From positions 1-64,000 of the forward strand of contig MU119224.1 of assembly GCA_014904845.1 (NCBI GenBank): DNA of 64,000 nt, read 5' to 3'. Source of the DNA: Acephala macrosclerotiorum. Lineage: Eukaryota > Ascomycota > Leotiomycetes > Helotiales > Mollisiaceae. Shown here piece by piece: positions 29,609-42,541 of this stretch (positions are counted from its first letter, which is position 1; each line of letters opens with the position of its first letter). The notes under the pieces were generated by a model that had not been told where the DNA came from, ran no database searches, and was given only the letters and a program-made list of their open reading frames with translations. The translations under genes and the position numbers were made by a program.

Positions 29609-32600
29609 ACTAGTAATTCTTTTTTTGTAACAAAAACTGATTCAATTCAATCATCTAAAAAACGCTATTATCTTTTTTTTTTATCGTAGTTCATTAATAC
29701 GTAAAACTTACTAATATTTCAATGCAAAAATCATGTGATTAAACTTTAAAAACAACGTTAATAGATTAGCGTTATTCTCGAAGTTCGTCGAGAATTATAA
29801 ACGTTGAAATTAAAGTAATTTCTTTTTTCTTAGTTTTATAAATCAAATAATTACAAGATTCGAAATACAACGCAAAAAAAAAAAAAAATTTTTTTTTTTT
29901 TTCAATGAATATTTTCTTTAATTTTTTGCGCTGTTTTTGTCGTTTTCTCTTTTTTTAATTCATTTTTTTATTCGAATTTTAAAGTAATTCGTATTTAAAA
30001 ACTTTTTCAAAGTCTTATTAAGTATTGACTTTGTTATAACATTCGTTGAATTATTTTGATCGTTGATTTATCGAATCTTTTACAATTTTCTACGTTTATA
30101 CGATTAATAAAAAATTATAATATCGATCATAAAACGCTTTTCTTTAATCGTTTCCAATTTGATTAAATACTCGTATAATAAATATAAGTTTGTACAAACG
30201 ATTATCGAGATCTTAAAAAAATCGAATTATTGAATAATTATATTAATAATAAATTCGATTGCAATCACTATATCGACTCTTTTTATTATATTATATATCT
30301 CAAAAATTAAAACGCTTTTAATAACGCGTTTACTTTTAATAAAACTATAGTAAATAAAATTTCTTTTAATTTCGAATTTTTTATCGTTTAATTAATATTC
30401 ATTTATTAAAATGATTTTATATTTAATTTAAAAATTAAAACTCTTATTATTTACAAACAAACTATCGATAAAAACGAAAAATTTCACTATAAATAAATCG
30501 AAAACAATATATTTAAATTTTTAATTTAAATTTTTAATCTACTATTTTAATTTTTTATTTAATGTAATAAATTTTTTTTTATTAGATTTTAGTATTAAAT
30601 AATAATAAATAAATCGAAAATTGTTTTAAATTAATAAATTGTAATAATATAAACTTTTTTAATTTATTGTTTTTAATATTTAATTTAAAAATTAAATAAT
30701 TTAATATTTATTAATTTAATCTTTTTATTTTAATTTTTTTATTGTAATTAAATCGTATTTTCGAATTAAATTAAAACGTATTTATTGAAAATCAATAGTA
30801 TTTTTAGTATTAAAATCTTTTTAAATTTAATTAAAAATTTAATTTTATTGAATTCGTTTTTTTTGAGAATAAAAAATTTTTTTTTTATTAGTATAAACAT
30901 ATTATCGATTTGTATTTTAATAACGTCGAAAAAAATTTTAATAATCGTAATTAAAAAACAAAAATCGTATATCGATATAATTATAAATAATTTCTTTTTA
31001 TAATACTTATAATACGTAATTTATTAATATGTTTTTATTTTTGCAATTTTATATAAAAATTTTAAAATAATTATAATCGTATTTAATAAATATAAATAAC
31101 GAATTTCTTTCGATAAACGTATTAATATAAATCATTAGAAATTTATTGTAAATTAAATATAAATTTAATAATATTACGAAATTATATTTTAATTTTTTTA
31201 TTTGAAAATTAAATTAAAAAAAAGTATTAAAACAATAATTAATTATTGATTAATTTTTTATATTGTCGAAAATTACGTGAAAATTTTTTTTTTTTATTAT
31301 TATTATATTTTTAAATTATTAATTTCGATTTTTCGTAAAAAATATCGATAATTTTATTTTTGATCTCGTTAATTAATTTCGAATTAAAAATTCGAATTTT
31401 AATATACTTATTAAAATCGTATTAAACGAAACTAAAAACTCTTTTTATAATCAAATTATCGATTTTCTTTTTTTAAAATACTTTAAATAATTGTTCAAAA
31501 ATTGTAATTATATTTTTTTTTTATAATTTTAATAATAATTCTATATCGCTTTTTTTTTATTTATTATAAAAACTATAAAATTTTTAATTTTTTCGATAAT
31601 AATAATAAAAAATTAATTATTGAAATTTTTGAAATTTTTTTCGTTATTTTTAATAAAATTATAACGTTTATTTTATTTAAATTTTTTATTACGTACGTTT
31701 TTATTTCGTGATTTTTTTAAACGTTTTCAATTATACTTTTTAATTAGTTTTTTGTTTACTTTATTTAATTAAAAAAATAAATTTTTTTTTTTTAATTTTT
31801 TTAATTATTTTTTTAATTACTAATTCGATTATAAACTTTTAATATTTCTTTTTTCGTATAATAAAATTTAACGATTATTAAACGAAAATTAATCAATTCG
31901 TAAAATATATTAATTATACATATTTTTCTATTAATTACTAATAATTTATATAATTTTTTTTATTCGTTTTTTTTATATTAAACGCGTACTTTAAATAAAA
32001 TTAATAAATTTAATATAAACTTCGTATTTAGATCGTTTTTCATTAAAAATACATTATTAATTTAACGTTAAATATATAAACGACGTATTTTTTTTAATAA
32101 TTACTCGAATTATTTCAATTTTTTTAATAATTAATAATAATAACGTATTATTATTAATTATTCTAAAGTATATCTCAAAGACTAATAATGTAAATATAAT
32201 ATTATTCGATTTTATCGAATTATTAACAATTTTAATTACTATTTATAAGATTATATTTTTATCAATTTATTTCTCAATTAATTTATTGTAAATAATTTTA
32301 TAAATTCGATATAATAAAATATAATATATTTTTACTTTTTTTACACTATTATAAGTTTCAATAAACATTTTTTTGATTTTAATCGCTATTATTTTAATAT
32401 TTTATCGAAATTCTATAAACGAATTTTTTTTTTTAATATTGTAAATAATATAATTCAATGATTTTTAATATATATCGATTTAATATATATATAGTATATT
32501 TTATATTATTTTCGTAGATATATTTTTTATAAATCTAGTAATTTAAAATACTATAAATAAATTTATTATTTATAAAATTAATTTTCTATTTAAATATAAA

Positions 32601-35394
32601 ACGTTGACAATAATCGAATAATTAAATTTATAATTATTTTACAAAATAAATTTGAATTTTTTAAGTAATTATTTATGTATTTAGTAATAATAATAATATT
32701 TAGTAAAATACTAAATATATTTAGTATTTACGTTATAATTAATTTATTAAAAATTTTTTATAAAACGTTGTATCGATAAATAATTAAAACGTTTATACAA
32801 TTGATATAATTTTATATTAATAAAATAATTTCAAATTAAACTTTTTTTTAATTAATATAATAATATCTATAAATAGTTTCATTTTTTTATAATAAAAACG
32901 ATTTTATTTTTTTGAATCAAAATATTTTTTAAATTATCAAATTTTATATTTATAGTATTTATATTTTAAATACAAAATAAAAAATATATATTTATAGAAA
33001 TAATATAAAAAGTAATAATATTTAATAAAATATCGATTTAAATAATTTTTTACAATAAAATAATACTTTTATTAAAACGAATCTTATAAATTTCGATTGT
33101 AAATACATTTAATTAAACGTTAATATTAAACTTTCGTAGTACTATAAATTGCAATTAATCAGTAATTGATATTTCAACGATTTTATTATTCGATATAATC
33201 CTTTAAAAAATCTCTAAAAAATATCGATCTTCGAAATAAAAAATAAATATTAATTCGATTCGAGTAATTCAAATTATAATAATAAAATATTAAATATATT
33301 TTTCTTTGTAATAATATAATAAATAAATAAATTATTTAAAATAATTATTATTTGCATATTATCGACTTTTTTAAACTCGATAAAATAATTCTCATTTTAA
33401 TTTTTTATTTCTATATTTATTAATAATTAATCAATTTCTATTATTTGATTATTTTTTCGATTTTAGTAAAAAAACTCTAATAATAAACTATTATAATATT
33501 TCGATTTATCGTATATTAAATTTACTATTGAAACTTTATATATATTTGTTATTACTTTTCTATCGTATATTTTATTAATTAGTATTTCGATTTATTACAA
33601 ATATAACATTTTTTCTAATATAATTCTTTTTGAAATCTATAATTTTCACGATATTTATTTCGAAAGTTTTTTCGATTTCAATATTTTCGATTTTATATTC
33701 GATCACGTTTTTTGTTTCGTTCTCTATAAATACAATCGATTCAATTTTAATCGAATTCGTTTTTTTTTTTGATTTTGAAAAATAGAATTTAAATTATATT
33801 ACTATATTTCACGTAATCGCGTCGCAATACTTACTATTGATCGCAATTTAATGCAAATACTCTTAAAAATACTAGCGAATTTATAAAGAATAAAATTGCA
33901 CTTTTTAATATTTTAATAAATACTAATAATTTGATTTTACAAATTATATTTCATTTGATATTCTAATAATAAATCTAATTAAATCTTTTGAAATTAATTA
34001 AAAAATATTTATAAGTATTTCAATTTAATTTTTATTGAATTAATCGTAATAATTTTTACTAAAATTGTTTTTTTTTATAAAAATATATATAATTAGTAAT
34101 TTTTTTTAATCTCGAAATAAATTTTTATTATTATTATTAGTATAATAAAATCGAAATTTTTTTTTAAAAATCTATTGAAATAAAACGTATTTACACGTTT
34201 TATAAAACTAATAAAAAATGTTTTATCGTATTAATTTTAAAATAATTCGATTTTATTACAATAATTATAAAAAATCGATAATTTGCAATTAAAAATATTG
34301 TATAATTTTTTATTATACTTTTTATTATTAATATAAATTTTTATTAAATTTGTAAACAATTTAATAAAAATACTTTATAAATTGTTATATTAATTCGATT
34401 ATTAGTAAATATATTGAGTATTTTATATTATATTAAACAAATTCGTATTTGTAAAAAAAATTGTAATAAAAAAAGTATAAAAAGTATTCGTAGAAATAAT
34501 CGTATTCGTAGTAAAAGAATTCGTATTAGTAATTAAAATCGTGAAAATAATTATATTTTAATTATTGAATATTAATATTGAAATATTTTGATTTATTACT
34601 TGAATTGATCGATTTTATCGAGAGAAAAAATCTTTATTTTTTAATTGATCGACGATTTTTATTTGTATTTATTTATAAAACTTTTTTTATTGAAAAACTT
34701 TTTTCAAATTATTAATAATAAACTTTTTATTTTTCGATATTTAAATTTCGTAAATACGTAAAAAGTCTCGTAAACGACGTATAAAATCTTTGTATATTAA
34801 ACGTAAAATCTTTTGCGAGCAATTTTCAAAATTCTTTTAAAAATATTTCTATAAATTACAATTAAAATTTTTTTTTTTTTATATATTTTAAAATAATAAA
34901 AAATATATTTATTTAATATTGTTTTATTGAAATTTTTATCGTTTGTAAAATCGAAATTTTTTTTTATTTGTTTTTATTGTAAAAAAATTTGATTTTAAAC
35001 AAATTTATTATTTTAAAAAATAATTATACAATAAATAATAAAAAAATTAAAAGTTTTAATTCGAATTCAAATAAATATTATTATTGATATTTATACGTTT
35101 TTAATCAAATAACGAATAAAAATATAAAATTTCTTTTGAGAATTCGTTTTTAATATAAATTCGAATAAATTAATACAAACTTAAAATCGTTTTTACATTT
35201 TTTTATTCGTTTTTCGTAAACGTTATTATTCTACGTAATAAATGCAAACTTAAAAAATAAATACAAATTTAAAACTATTTTTATATTATTTTTTTTAAAT
35301 TTTTTTTATCAATCGTTTTACCGAAAAACACGTGCGCTAATAGCGCTATTAGCGAGTCAATAATAGTTTAATCGATTACTAGTACTATCGATTA

Positions 35395-35525
35395 TTTTAA
35401 TCTAGTATTAATAGTACTAATCTAATATTAATAGTATTAAAATATTACTAATAGTACTAATTTAAAACTAAATACTTAAATATTACTAATAGTACTAATT
35501 TAAAATTAAATACTTAAATATTTGA
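35395..35525. repeat. Short tandem repeats around AATAGTACTAAT
   Basis: Several imperfect units built on TTAATAGTACTAATCTA and TACTAATAGTACTAATTTAAAA lie head to tail inside the nested element, just before its less-mutated 3' segment. They resemble subterminal repeats of a mobile element; no function can be assigned. Confidence 0.6.
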
Positions 35526-36310
35526 AACTTATAATTTATAGTATTTATTTAGTTTATTATAAGAGTTTCAAGTAAATTTATCGAGTACGCATTGAAATAT
35601 TAAACTATAAAATTAGAACTTATTGAATTTTAGTATTCTTCGTCAAAATTTATATGCAAACTAGTGGCCGCGCTTTATCCGACCAATAAATCTTTACCGT
35701 CTCATAAATCATACAAATGGATAAAAATGAAAATTGAAAATATTAACGCTATTTAAAATCTAATCATAAAATCGATCAATTCAAACAAAATTTACGCGCG
35801 TAGAAATGCTAGTTAAGTATGCGAGTAACTGCGTTGCGCTGCGCTACTCGATATTGAGAGCTTAAATTGAGACACTTAGAGATTGAGCGATTCAATTGAT
35901 TAAATGTAGCTACATAAAAACCGCGCGCAATCGTTTACAGTCGCCGAGAGTCAAGAGTTTTGATGTTCTCATAGGTCTAGACTCACTTGTCAATCGATTA
36001 TCATTGGACGTTAAAGTTTTGAACATGCAATTACTGCGTAGCGCGCACTACTAGCAAGCCGTTGGCACTATTGGCAACCAATTAGTATATAAAAAATTTT
36101 CCTAATATAATCTCAATATTTTCAACGCGTTTCTATAAAAAAATTCTTATAAATTCTTGTTCTTTCGAAAATACGTTAATTATTCTAAATATTTTTTTAC
36201 AAAAAATAAACTATTTAAAGAATTCATTTTTTTTTATAAATTAATCTTTTTTAAATAAAAATCTAATTATTTCGTAATTGATTAAACAACTACTAATCAG
36301 TATTAGTATT

Positions 36311-36507
36311 ATTAGAAATATTTATTACTAGTAATAAACTAAAAACGAAATAAATAAATAAATTAAATAATTCGTTAATTAATTATTAATTCTAAATCTA
36401 ATAAACGCGCAAAAATTGAAAAATATAATCTCAACTCTAGCGCAAGCGGCGCCAGTCCCGATTTGGCCTAGTACCGCACGTGACTACTAAACTAATATTG
36501 TACTTAC
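36311..36507. repeat. Right terminal direct repeat of the nested element
   Basis: Partner of 29,416-29,608, with the same borders (TTAGAAATAT at the start, GTACTTAC at the end) and the GGCGCCAGTCCCG / GCACGTGACTACTAAAC core. It is followed by AATATT, matching the string before the left copy. Confidence 0.75.
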
Positions 36508-36719
36508 AATATTAATAAATTTATTAATTTATCGATTTTTATTATTTAATAATATTTAAATTTTTATTTTAATTTTAAATTTTTATAAAACGTTTAAATT
36601 TAAAATTTAAAATTTAAAATAAAAATAAATTAAATAAATTACTAAAATCGAAAATTTTATAATTTTTCATAAAAACGTTTTTATGAAATTTACAAAATAA
36701 AATATACGTCGAATAAAAA

Positions 36720-37690
36720 AAAAAAAAAATTCGTTTATTAATTAATTCGTTTACGAATTAACGAATAAATTTTTTTTTCGAAAAAAAAAAAATTTTAAAA
36801 TTTATATCGATTTATTTATTAAATATAATAATTTGAAAATTATTAAATTAAATAAAATTTATATAATTTTAAATAATTATTTCGTATATAATATAAAATT
36901 TTTATTAATTTTTTTAAAATAAAATTTTAAATTTTTAATATTAATATTTTTATTTTTTATTAAAAAAATATTATTAAAAAAAATATTATTTTTATATATT
37001 CGATTTCGATTTATATTATTTTTATTTAAATATAAAAAAAAATTAAATATAAAAATTATTTAAAATCGATTTTATTATTATTTTCGTTTTTTATAATTAA
37101 TTTATTTTTAAAAAAATTTAAAAATAATAATATATCGATTTAATTAATTTTAATCGAATTTTTTTTTTTTAAATATCGAGTTTTTTTTTTTTTAATAACT
37201 ATATAATTCGATTTTATTTATATTATTTTAAATTCGATTAAAATATATATAAAAATAAAAAAAATAAAATTTAATATATTTAATTTTTAAAAATCGATTT
37301 AATTATTTGAAAATTATATTAATTTTAATTAAATTAAAAATTAAAATATTAAACGATTAATATTAACATATATTTTTAATATAAAATTATTAATTATTAA
37401 TTAATTTATAATATTATTTTTATTTTATAAAATCGAATATATTAAATAAATAAATATAATTAAAAAAATATTTATACGTTATAATAAATTATAAATAAAT
37501 TATTAAAAATATTATTAAAAAAATATATATATTATTTAATTAATCGTTTATAAATCAAATTAATTTTAATTCGAATATATTTAATTATAATATTAATTTT
37601 ATTTATATTATTTAAATAATTATTTTATAAAAATATTTTAAATCAAATTAAAAATTTTATTTAAAAATTTTATTTTTATTATTAATATTT
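36720..37690 (+). repeat. Family A tail, copy 4
   Basis: Aligns with 10,186-11,120 in the same orientation (for example TATATCGATTTATTTATT near 36,802 and AAACGATTAATATTAA near 37,350) and, at its end, with the reverse complement of about 3,565-3,720. It continues family A copy 4 after the nested element and is the longest tail copy besides 3,560-4,950. Confidence 0.65.
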
Positions 37691-39194
37691 TAAAATGTTT
37701 TTCTCGTTTCGAAAGAAAGAGCCCGTTCGGCGGCTCGCTAAGCGAGCCAATAGCGGACGGGCCTTTTCTTTCGATACTCGATGCACATTTTGCTTCGCAG
37801 GCCTCGCGAGGGCGCTCTTGCGAGGGGCTACAAAGTCTTCGACTTTAGTAATTTACTCTTATTTTAAGTTTCAAGTCAAAAGCTCTTGATTTAAGCGTTT
37901 TATAAGCATTTGAAATTGGTGTAGTTATTGAGGTGGCGTAGTAGTTTGAGATTCTGCCGGGCGGTGAAGCCCGATAAGCTGATAAGCTTCTCAGTGCCTA
38001 AGGCATAAACGCACTGCGGAGCCTCATATTAGGGACACCCCCTGGGACCCCCGTCTTTTATATTGAGTTGCTACGATCGATTCAATCAATTTGGATTACT
38101 TTACTTAGTATATAATTCCAGGGAGAGACCCCCTGGGACTCCCTTTGAAAGCTGCGCAGCTATAGAGATATTTAGTACTTAAATAAGTACTTTAATATTT
38201 AAAATAGAAACGTACTTTTGACAGAGTCTCAATTTACACTAAAGGAATACTCTTTGGGACCTTCGTTTTATATCTAGTTACTACGTTTGATTTAATTAAT
38301 TATAAAGAGTTATTTATTAAAAAAATATTCTTTGAAATTTTAATTAAAAATTATATAATTAAAATAAAAATTTTTAATATTTTAAATAAAAATATATTTA
38401 AAAATTTTATAATCGCTATTTTTATAGAATACGATTATATTCTATTAATTTGCATAATAAAAAATTAATAAAATTATTTAAAATTTAAAATTTAATAAAA
38501 TTTAATTAAATTTTAATTTATTTACAAATTTTATAAAATTTAAATTAATTAATAAATTATAATTATAAATTATTTATTAATATAAATTATATAAAATTTA
38601 TAAATAAATTGAAATTTAATTAAATATTTTTAAATTTTAAATTTTAAACGATTTTATTAATTTGTTATTACGCAAATTAATAGAATATAATTGTACTTTA
38701 TAAAAATAGTAATCGTAAAATTTTTAAATATGTTTTTATTTAAAATTTTAAAATTTTAAATTATAAAAACACTAAAAAATTTTATTTTAATTACGCAGTT
38801 TTTAATTAAAATTTTAAAAAATATTTTTTTAGTAAATAATTCTTTATAATTAATTGAATTAATCGTAGTAATTAAATATAAAACGGAGATCTCAAGAAGT
38901 ATTTCCCTAGTATAAATTGAAGTTTTGCTAAGAGAGCATTCTATTTTAAACACTAAAGAGTTTATTAGTTTATCGATTTTATCGTCCGATAAAATCTCAA
39001 ACTACTATTTCATTTCAATAACTATACCAATTTCAAATGCTTATAAAACGCTCAAATTAAAAGCTTTTAATTTGAAACTTGAAATAGAAATAGATTACTA
39101 AAATCGAAGACTTTGTAGTCTCTCGCAAAAGCGTTTTTACGAGGTCTGCGAAGTAAAATGTGCGTCGAGTATCGAAAGAAACATTTTACTAAAT
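37691..39194. mobile_element. Long inverted-repeat element with unequal arms
   Basis: The left arm (about 37,691-38,490) and right arm (about 38,636-39,194) are reverse complements. Examples are TCGATACTCGATGCACATTTT at 37,771 against AAAATGTGCGTCGAGTATCGA ending at 39,174, and TATTCTATTAATTTGC near 38,439 against its complement near 38,672. The left arm is longer: it carries an extra hairpin (37,710-37,773) and a partly duplicated stretch around 38,030-38,260. The central 38,500-38,630 is itself palindromic AT sequence. No coding frame is present. Layout resembles a non-autonomous terminal-inverted-repeat element or foldback element. The left arm keeps normal composition while the right is heavily C-to-T/G-to-A changed. 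Confidence 0.75.
37710..37773. repeat. GC-rich perfect-stem hairpin
   Basis: Three nested complementary segments fold on each other: CGAAAGAAA (37,710) with TTTCTTTCG (37,765), GCCCGT (37,721) with ACGGGC (37,757), and GGCTCGC (37,732) with GCGAGCC (37,742) around a TAA loop. It is inserted in the left arm only; the right arm passes straight through the equivalent point. It could be a small insertion or a terminator-like structure. It has no tRNA features. Confidence 0.7.
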
Positions 39195-39285
39195 TAAATT
39201 AATTAATAGTATTAATAATCGATTAAATTATTATTAACTCGTTAATAATATTATTAACGTACGTATTTTTCGATAAAACGATTAA

Positions 39286-39308
39286 TAATATATATATATA
39301 TATATAAT
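39286..39308. repeat. (AT)n tract
   Basis: A short alternating AT run between the inverted-repeat element and the AAT microsatellite. Confidence 0.8.
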
Positions 39309-39327
39309 TATTTAAAAAATAATAATC

Positions 39328-39328
<1 letters not shown>

Positions 39329-39423
<95 letters not shown>

Positions 39424-39433
39424 NNNNNNNNNN

Positions 39434-39529
<96 letters not shown>
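39329..39529. repeat. (TAA)n microsatellite containing an assembly gap
   Basis: About 190 bp of perfect TAA trinucleotide repeat, split at 39,424-39,433 by ten N characters. The repeat on both sides is the same unit, so the assembler probably bridged a longer array of unknown length. Confidence 0.97.
39424..39433. other. Assembly gap (10 N)
   Basis: Ten unresolved bases inside the TAA repeat. The size is likely a placeholder, so distances across this point are unreliable. Confidence 0.99.
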
Positions 39530-39530
<1 letters not shown>

Positions 39531-39779
39531 TAAAATTATATATTTATTATTAAAGTTTATTAGTTTTTTTATTATTAAAATAATCGATTTATAATATTAA
39601 TTATTATTATTAATTTTTTTTTAAAAAATATAAATATAAATTAATTAAAATAAAAAATAATATATTTTATTTAATTTATAATAAGTTTTGAAATAATAAT
39701 CGATTAATTTAACTTAGTTTAAATAATATTATATTAATTAAATATTTATTAAATTAAGTTTTTTAATATCTCGTAATTC

Positions 39780-40582
39780 ACCGAGAAAAACGAGAAAAAG
39801 AACTCAAAAAAAGAAACGGCAAAGTAAAGAACTTCACTCTAGAACCTAACGCCGAGGACCGGACGGGAACACTCGAGAAGAATCCATTTTCACGTTTCCT
39901 TATACCAAACAAAGGTACATTCAAAAACGAGCCTGAGATGACTTGGCTAAAAGGCCTGGAGAAGGCAATGGTAACGATGACTCCGAAGCTGCATCGTTGA
40001 GACAATTGCGTAGCTATAGGAAAGCAGGAACAGGCAGGATGCAATGTTCAACCAGAGTATTCCCGTTGCAGGTACGTATCAGACTTAGATAAGGCACACT
40101 ACGGAGTCAAGGTCAGGTGGCAGAAATTGTGAATAATCTTCACATTTTAGGGTAATTCTTCACTGGAAGATCTTTGGTTTAAGAGTCAGGTAAGATGATT
40201 CAAACCAGCGGGCTCAACGAGTCGAAGACGAAATATCAAGTGATGTTGAGTCCACGATTGAGCTGAGTTCGGGCGAAACCTGAAGGCACCGATACATCTG
40301 AACCACAGCATGAACGCGCCTTATCGAGTAGGCGACGATGATCAAAAACAATAAACAGCGACGCGTCAAGACGGCTGGAAGATCACAGCGAAGGCAACAG
40401 AATGATGTTGGATGTGTTGGGTTGATTATCTCGTGGAGTATCAACCATGCCGTGAACCCCATATTCCTATGATACAATAAACACCGATAAGCAAAACCAT
40501 ATCCCATTGCGAACCCCGTCTTCCAGCCCCACAAGCCAAGGAAGAAATTCGTAAAACGTTGCACCATAGACCCAACCCATAC
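39780..40582. other. Intergenic: compartment boundary and H4 3' flank
   Basis: Composition switches from AT-only to normal within a few tens of bases near 39,780. The 800 bp up to the H4 stop codon includes the presumed H4 3' untranslated region. Open frames here (for example 117 codons, minus strand, 40,214-40,567) show no domain and overlap the H4 3' flank; I do not support a gene. Confidence 0.7.
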
Positions 40583-41093
<511 letters not shown>

Positions 41094-41862
41094 GTTGAAG
41101 GATTAGTGATTGAAGAAGTGGAGTTGTTGTATTGATAGACCGGAGTCGTAATGAAGAACTGTTGTCAAGTTGTCGAGTTGCTGGATGGCAAATAAAAAGA
41201 TTGCAGAAGAGATGGAGGTCGAAGTTATATCAAGGACGCGAGGATTGAGGGCGCGTTCGGCAATCACAAAGTCTTGATTGCGCTATCCCCAAAAGAGCGA
41301 TCAACAAAGTTGAAAGGCCGTTTCCTGATTCGTCGACGCAACGCCTGCACGAACTTTGAGAGTGAGTGAATGCAGGATGGATAATGCAGGAAAGGAATGG
41401 GAAGACTGGAAGATTATTGAGTCATCTAGATAGAATAGAATTAAATTTACGATTGCATTCACGTTCGCATTCACGATTTCTTTCAGAGTGAGTCATACGC
41501 AGGCACCAGAATCCGCGGCATTCAGGTCAGGACTTTGCCACCAGATTCTGGTGCTCTCATTCTCGGTTCTACATGTGCATATCAAAGTTGCGAGGTGACA
41601 TTTGATTGGTCTGTAAATCGCAAGTTTTCGAGCCCTGGAAAGCTCGCCTTTTCGTAACAACGCGCCTTCCCAAAAATCAAAACGACGCTAACAGAGAGTG
41701 ATTGCAACTAAGCGAGCTAGTCAGTGCGACTATATTATCGCCCCTCCGCCCACCTTCGTCTTCTTTCCTCATCCACTCAACAACATCATCTCGACATCTC
41801 GACAACCATCAACAAACTTCAATTCAATTCAATACTTCACCCCATCCATCAAAATCATCAAA
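41094..41862. promoter_or_regulatory. Shared divergent H4/H3 promoter region
   Basis: 769 bp between the two histone start codons with no gene. It holds a perfect 10-bp inverted repeat, CACCAGAATC (41,504-41,513) and GATTCTGGTG (41,544-41,553), spaced by 30 bp. The right half also forms its own near-palindrome (CCAGATTCTGG). A GATTGGT string near 41,603 is a reverse CCAAT-type box. The inverted repeat is a good candidate for a shared histone regulator site, but no known fungal histone element is claimed. Confidence 0.75.

Positions 41863-42541
<679 letters not shown>

Larger units (their letters stand above)
29410..36513. mobile_element. LTR-like element nested in repeat A
   Basis: Two direct repeats of about 195 bp (29,416-29,608 and 36,311-36,507) bound a 6.7-kb interior. 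The 6-bp string AATATT flanks the outside on both sides (29,410-29,415 and 36,508-36,513) and is a plausible target-site duplication. Size and layout suit a degraded LTR retrotransposon. The repeat ends are not the usual TG/CA, and I found no primer-binding site, polypurine tract or polymerase motif. The interior has no usable frame. The terminal repeats and the 35.3-36.1 kb segment are much less mutated than the rest. It interrupts family A copy 4, so it is the younger insertion. Confidence 0.6.
1..39780. other. AT-rich gene-free block, RIP-like repeat compartment
   Basis: Nearly 40 kb is built almost only of A and T, with no reading frame over about 100 codons and no recognisable protein domain. 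Surviving C and G are concentrated in CpG (TCGA, ACGA, ACGT contexts). Several sequences recur at different positions with C/T and G/A differences. This is what repeat-induced point mutation leaves in filamentous ascomycetes, and it usually coincides with constitutive heterochromatin. Composition and repetition are seen directly; RIP as cause is inferred. Some 100-500 bp islands keep more balanced composition (29,480-29,620; 35,330-36,070; 37,700-38,260). Confidence 0.9.

Noticed and set aside
2798..31003. Open frames of 60-98 codons in the AT-rich block
   Set aside because: They are Ile/Phe/Lys/Tyr-rich with no motif, and are expected by chance in sequence with few GC-containing stops.
37710..37773. 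tRNA or riboswitch reading of the hairpin
   Set aside because: No T-loop GTTC motif, no cloverleaf spacing; it is a single long stem.
37695..37889. 64-codon plus-strand frame across the GC-rich island
   Set aside because: It translates the hairpin and one arm of an inverted repeat; the arm partner has no such frame.
1..39780. CRISPR array, centromere or mitochondrial DNA as explanation of the AT-rich block
   Set aside because: No regular repeat-spacer pattern, no mitochondrial genes or rRNA; centromeric DNA in such fungi can look similar, but nothing in the sequence distinguishes it and a genic region adjoins directly.
40214..40567. 117-codon minus-strand frame 3' of H4
   Set aside because: Lies in the H4 3' flank, no domain, and overlaps another frame of equal quality.
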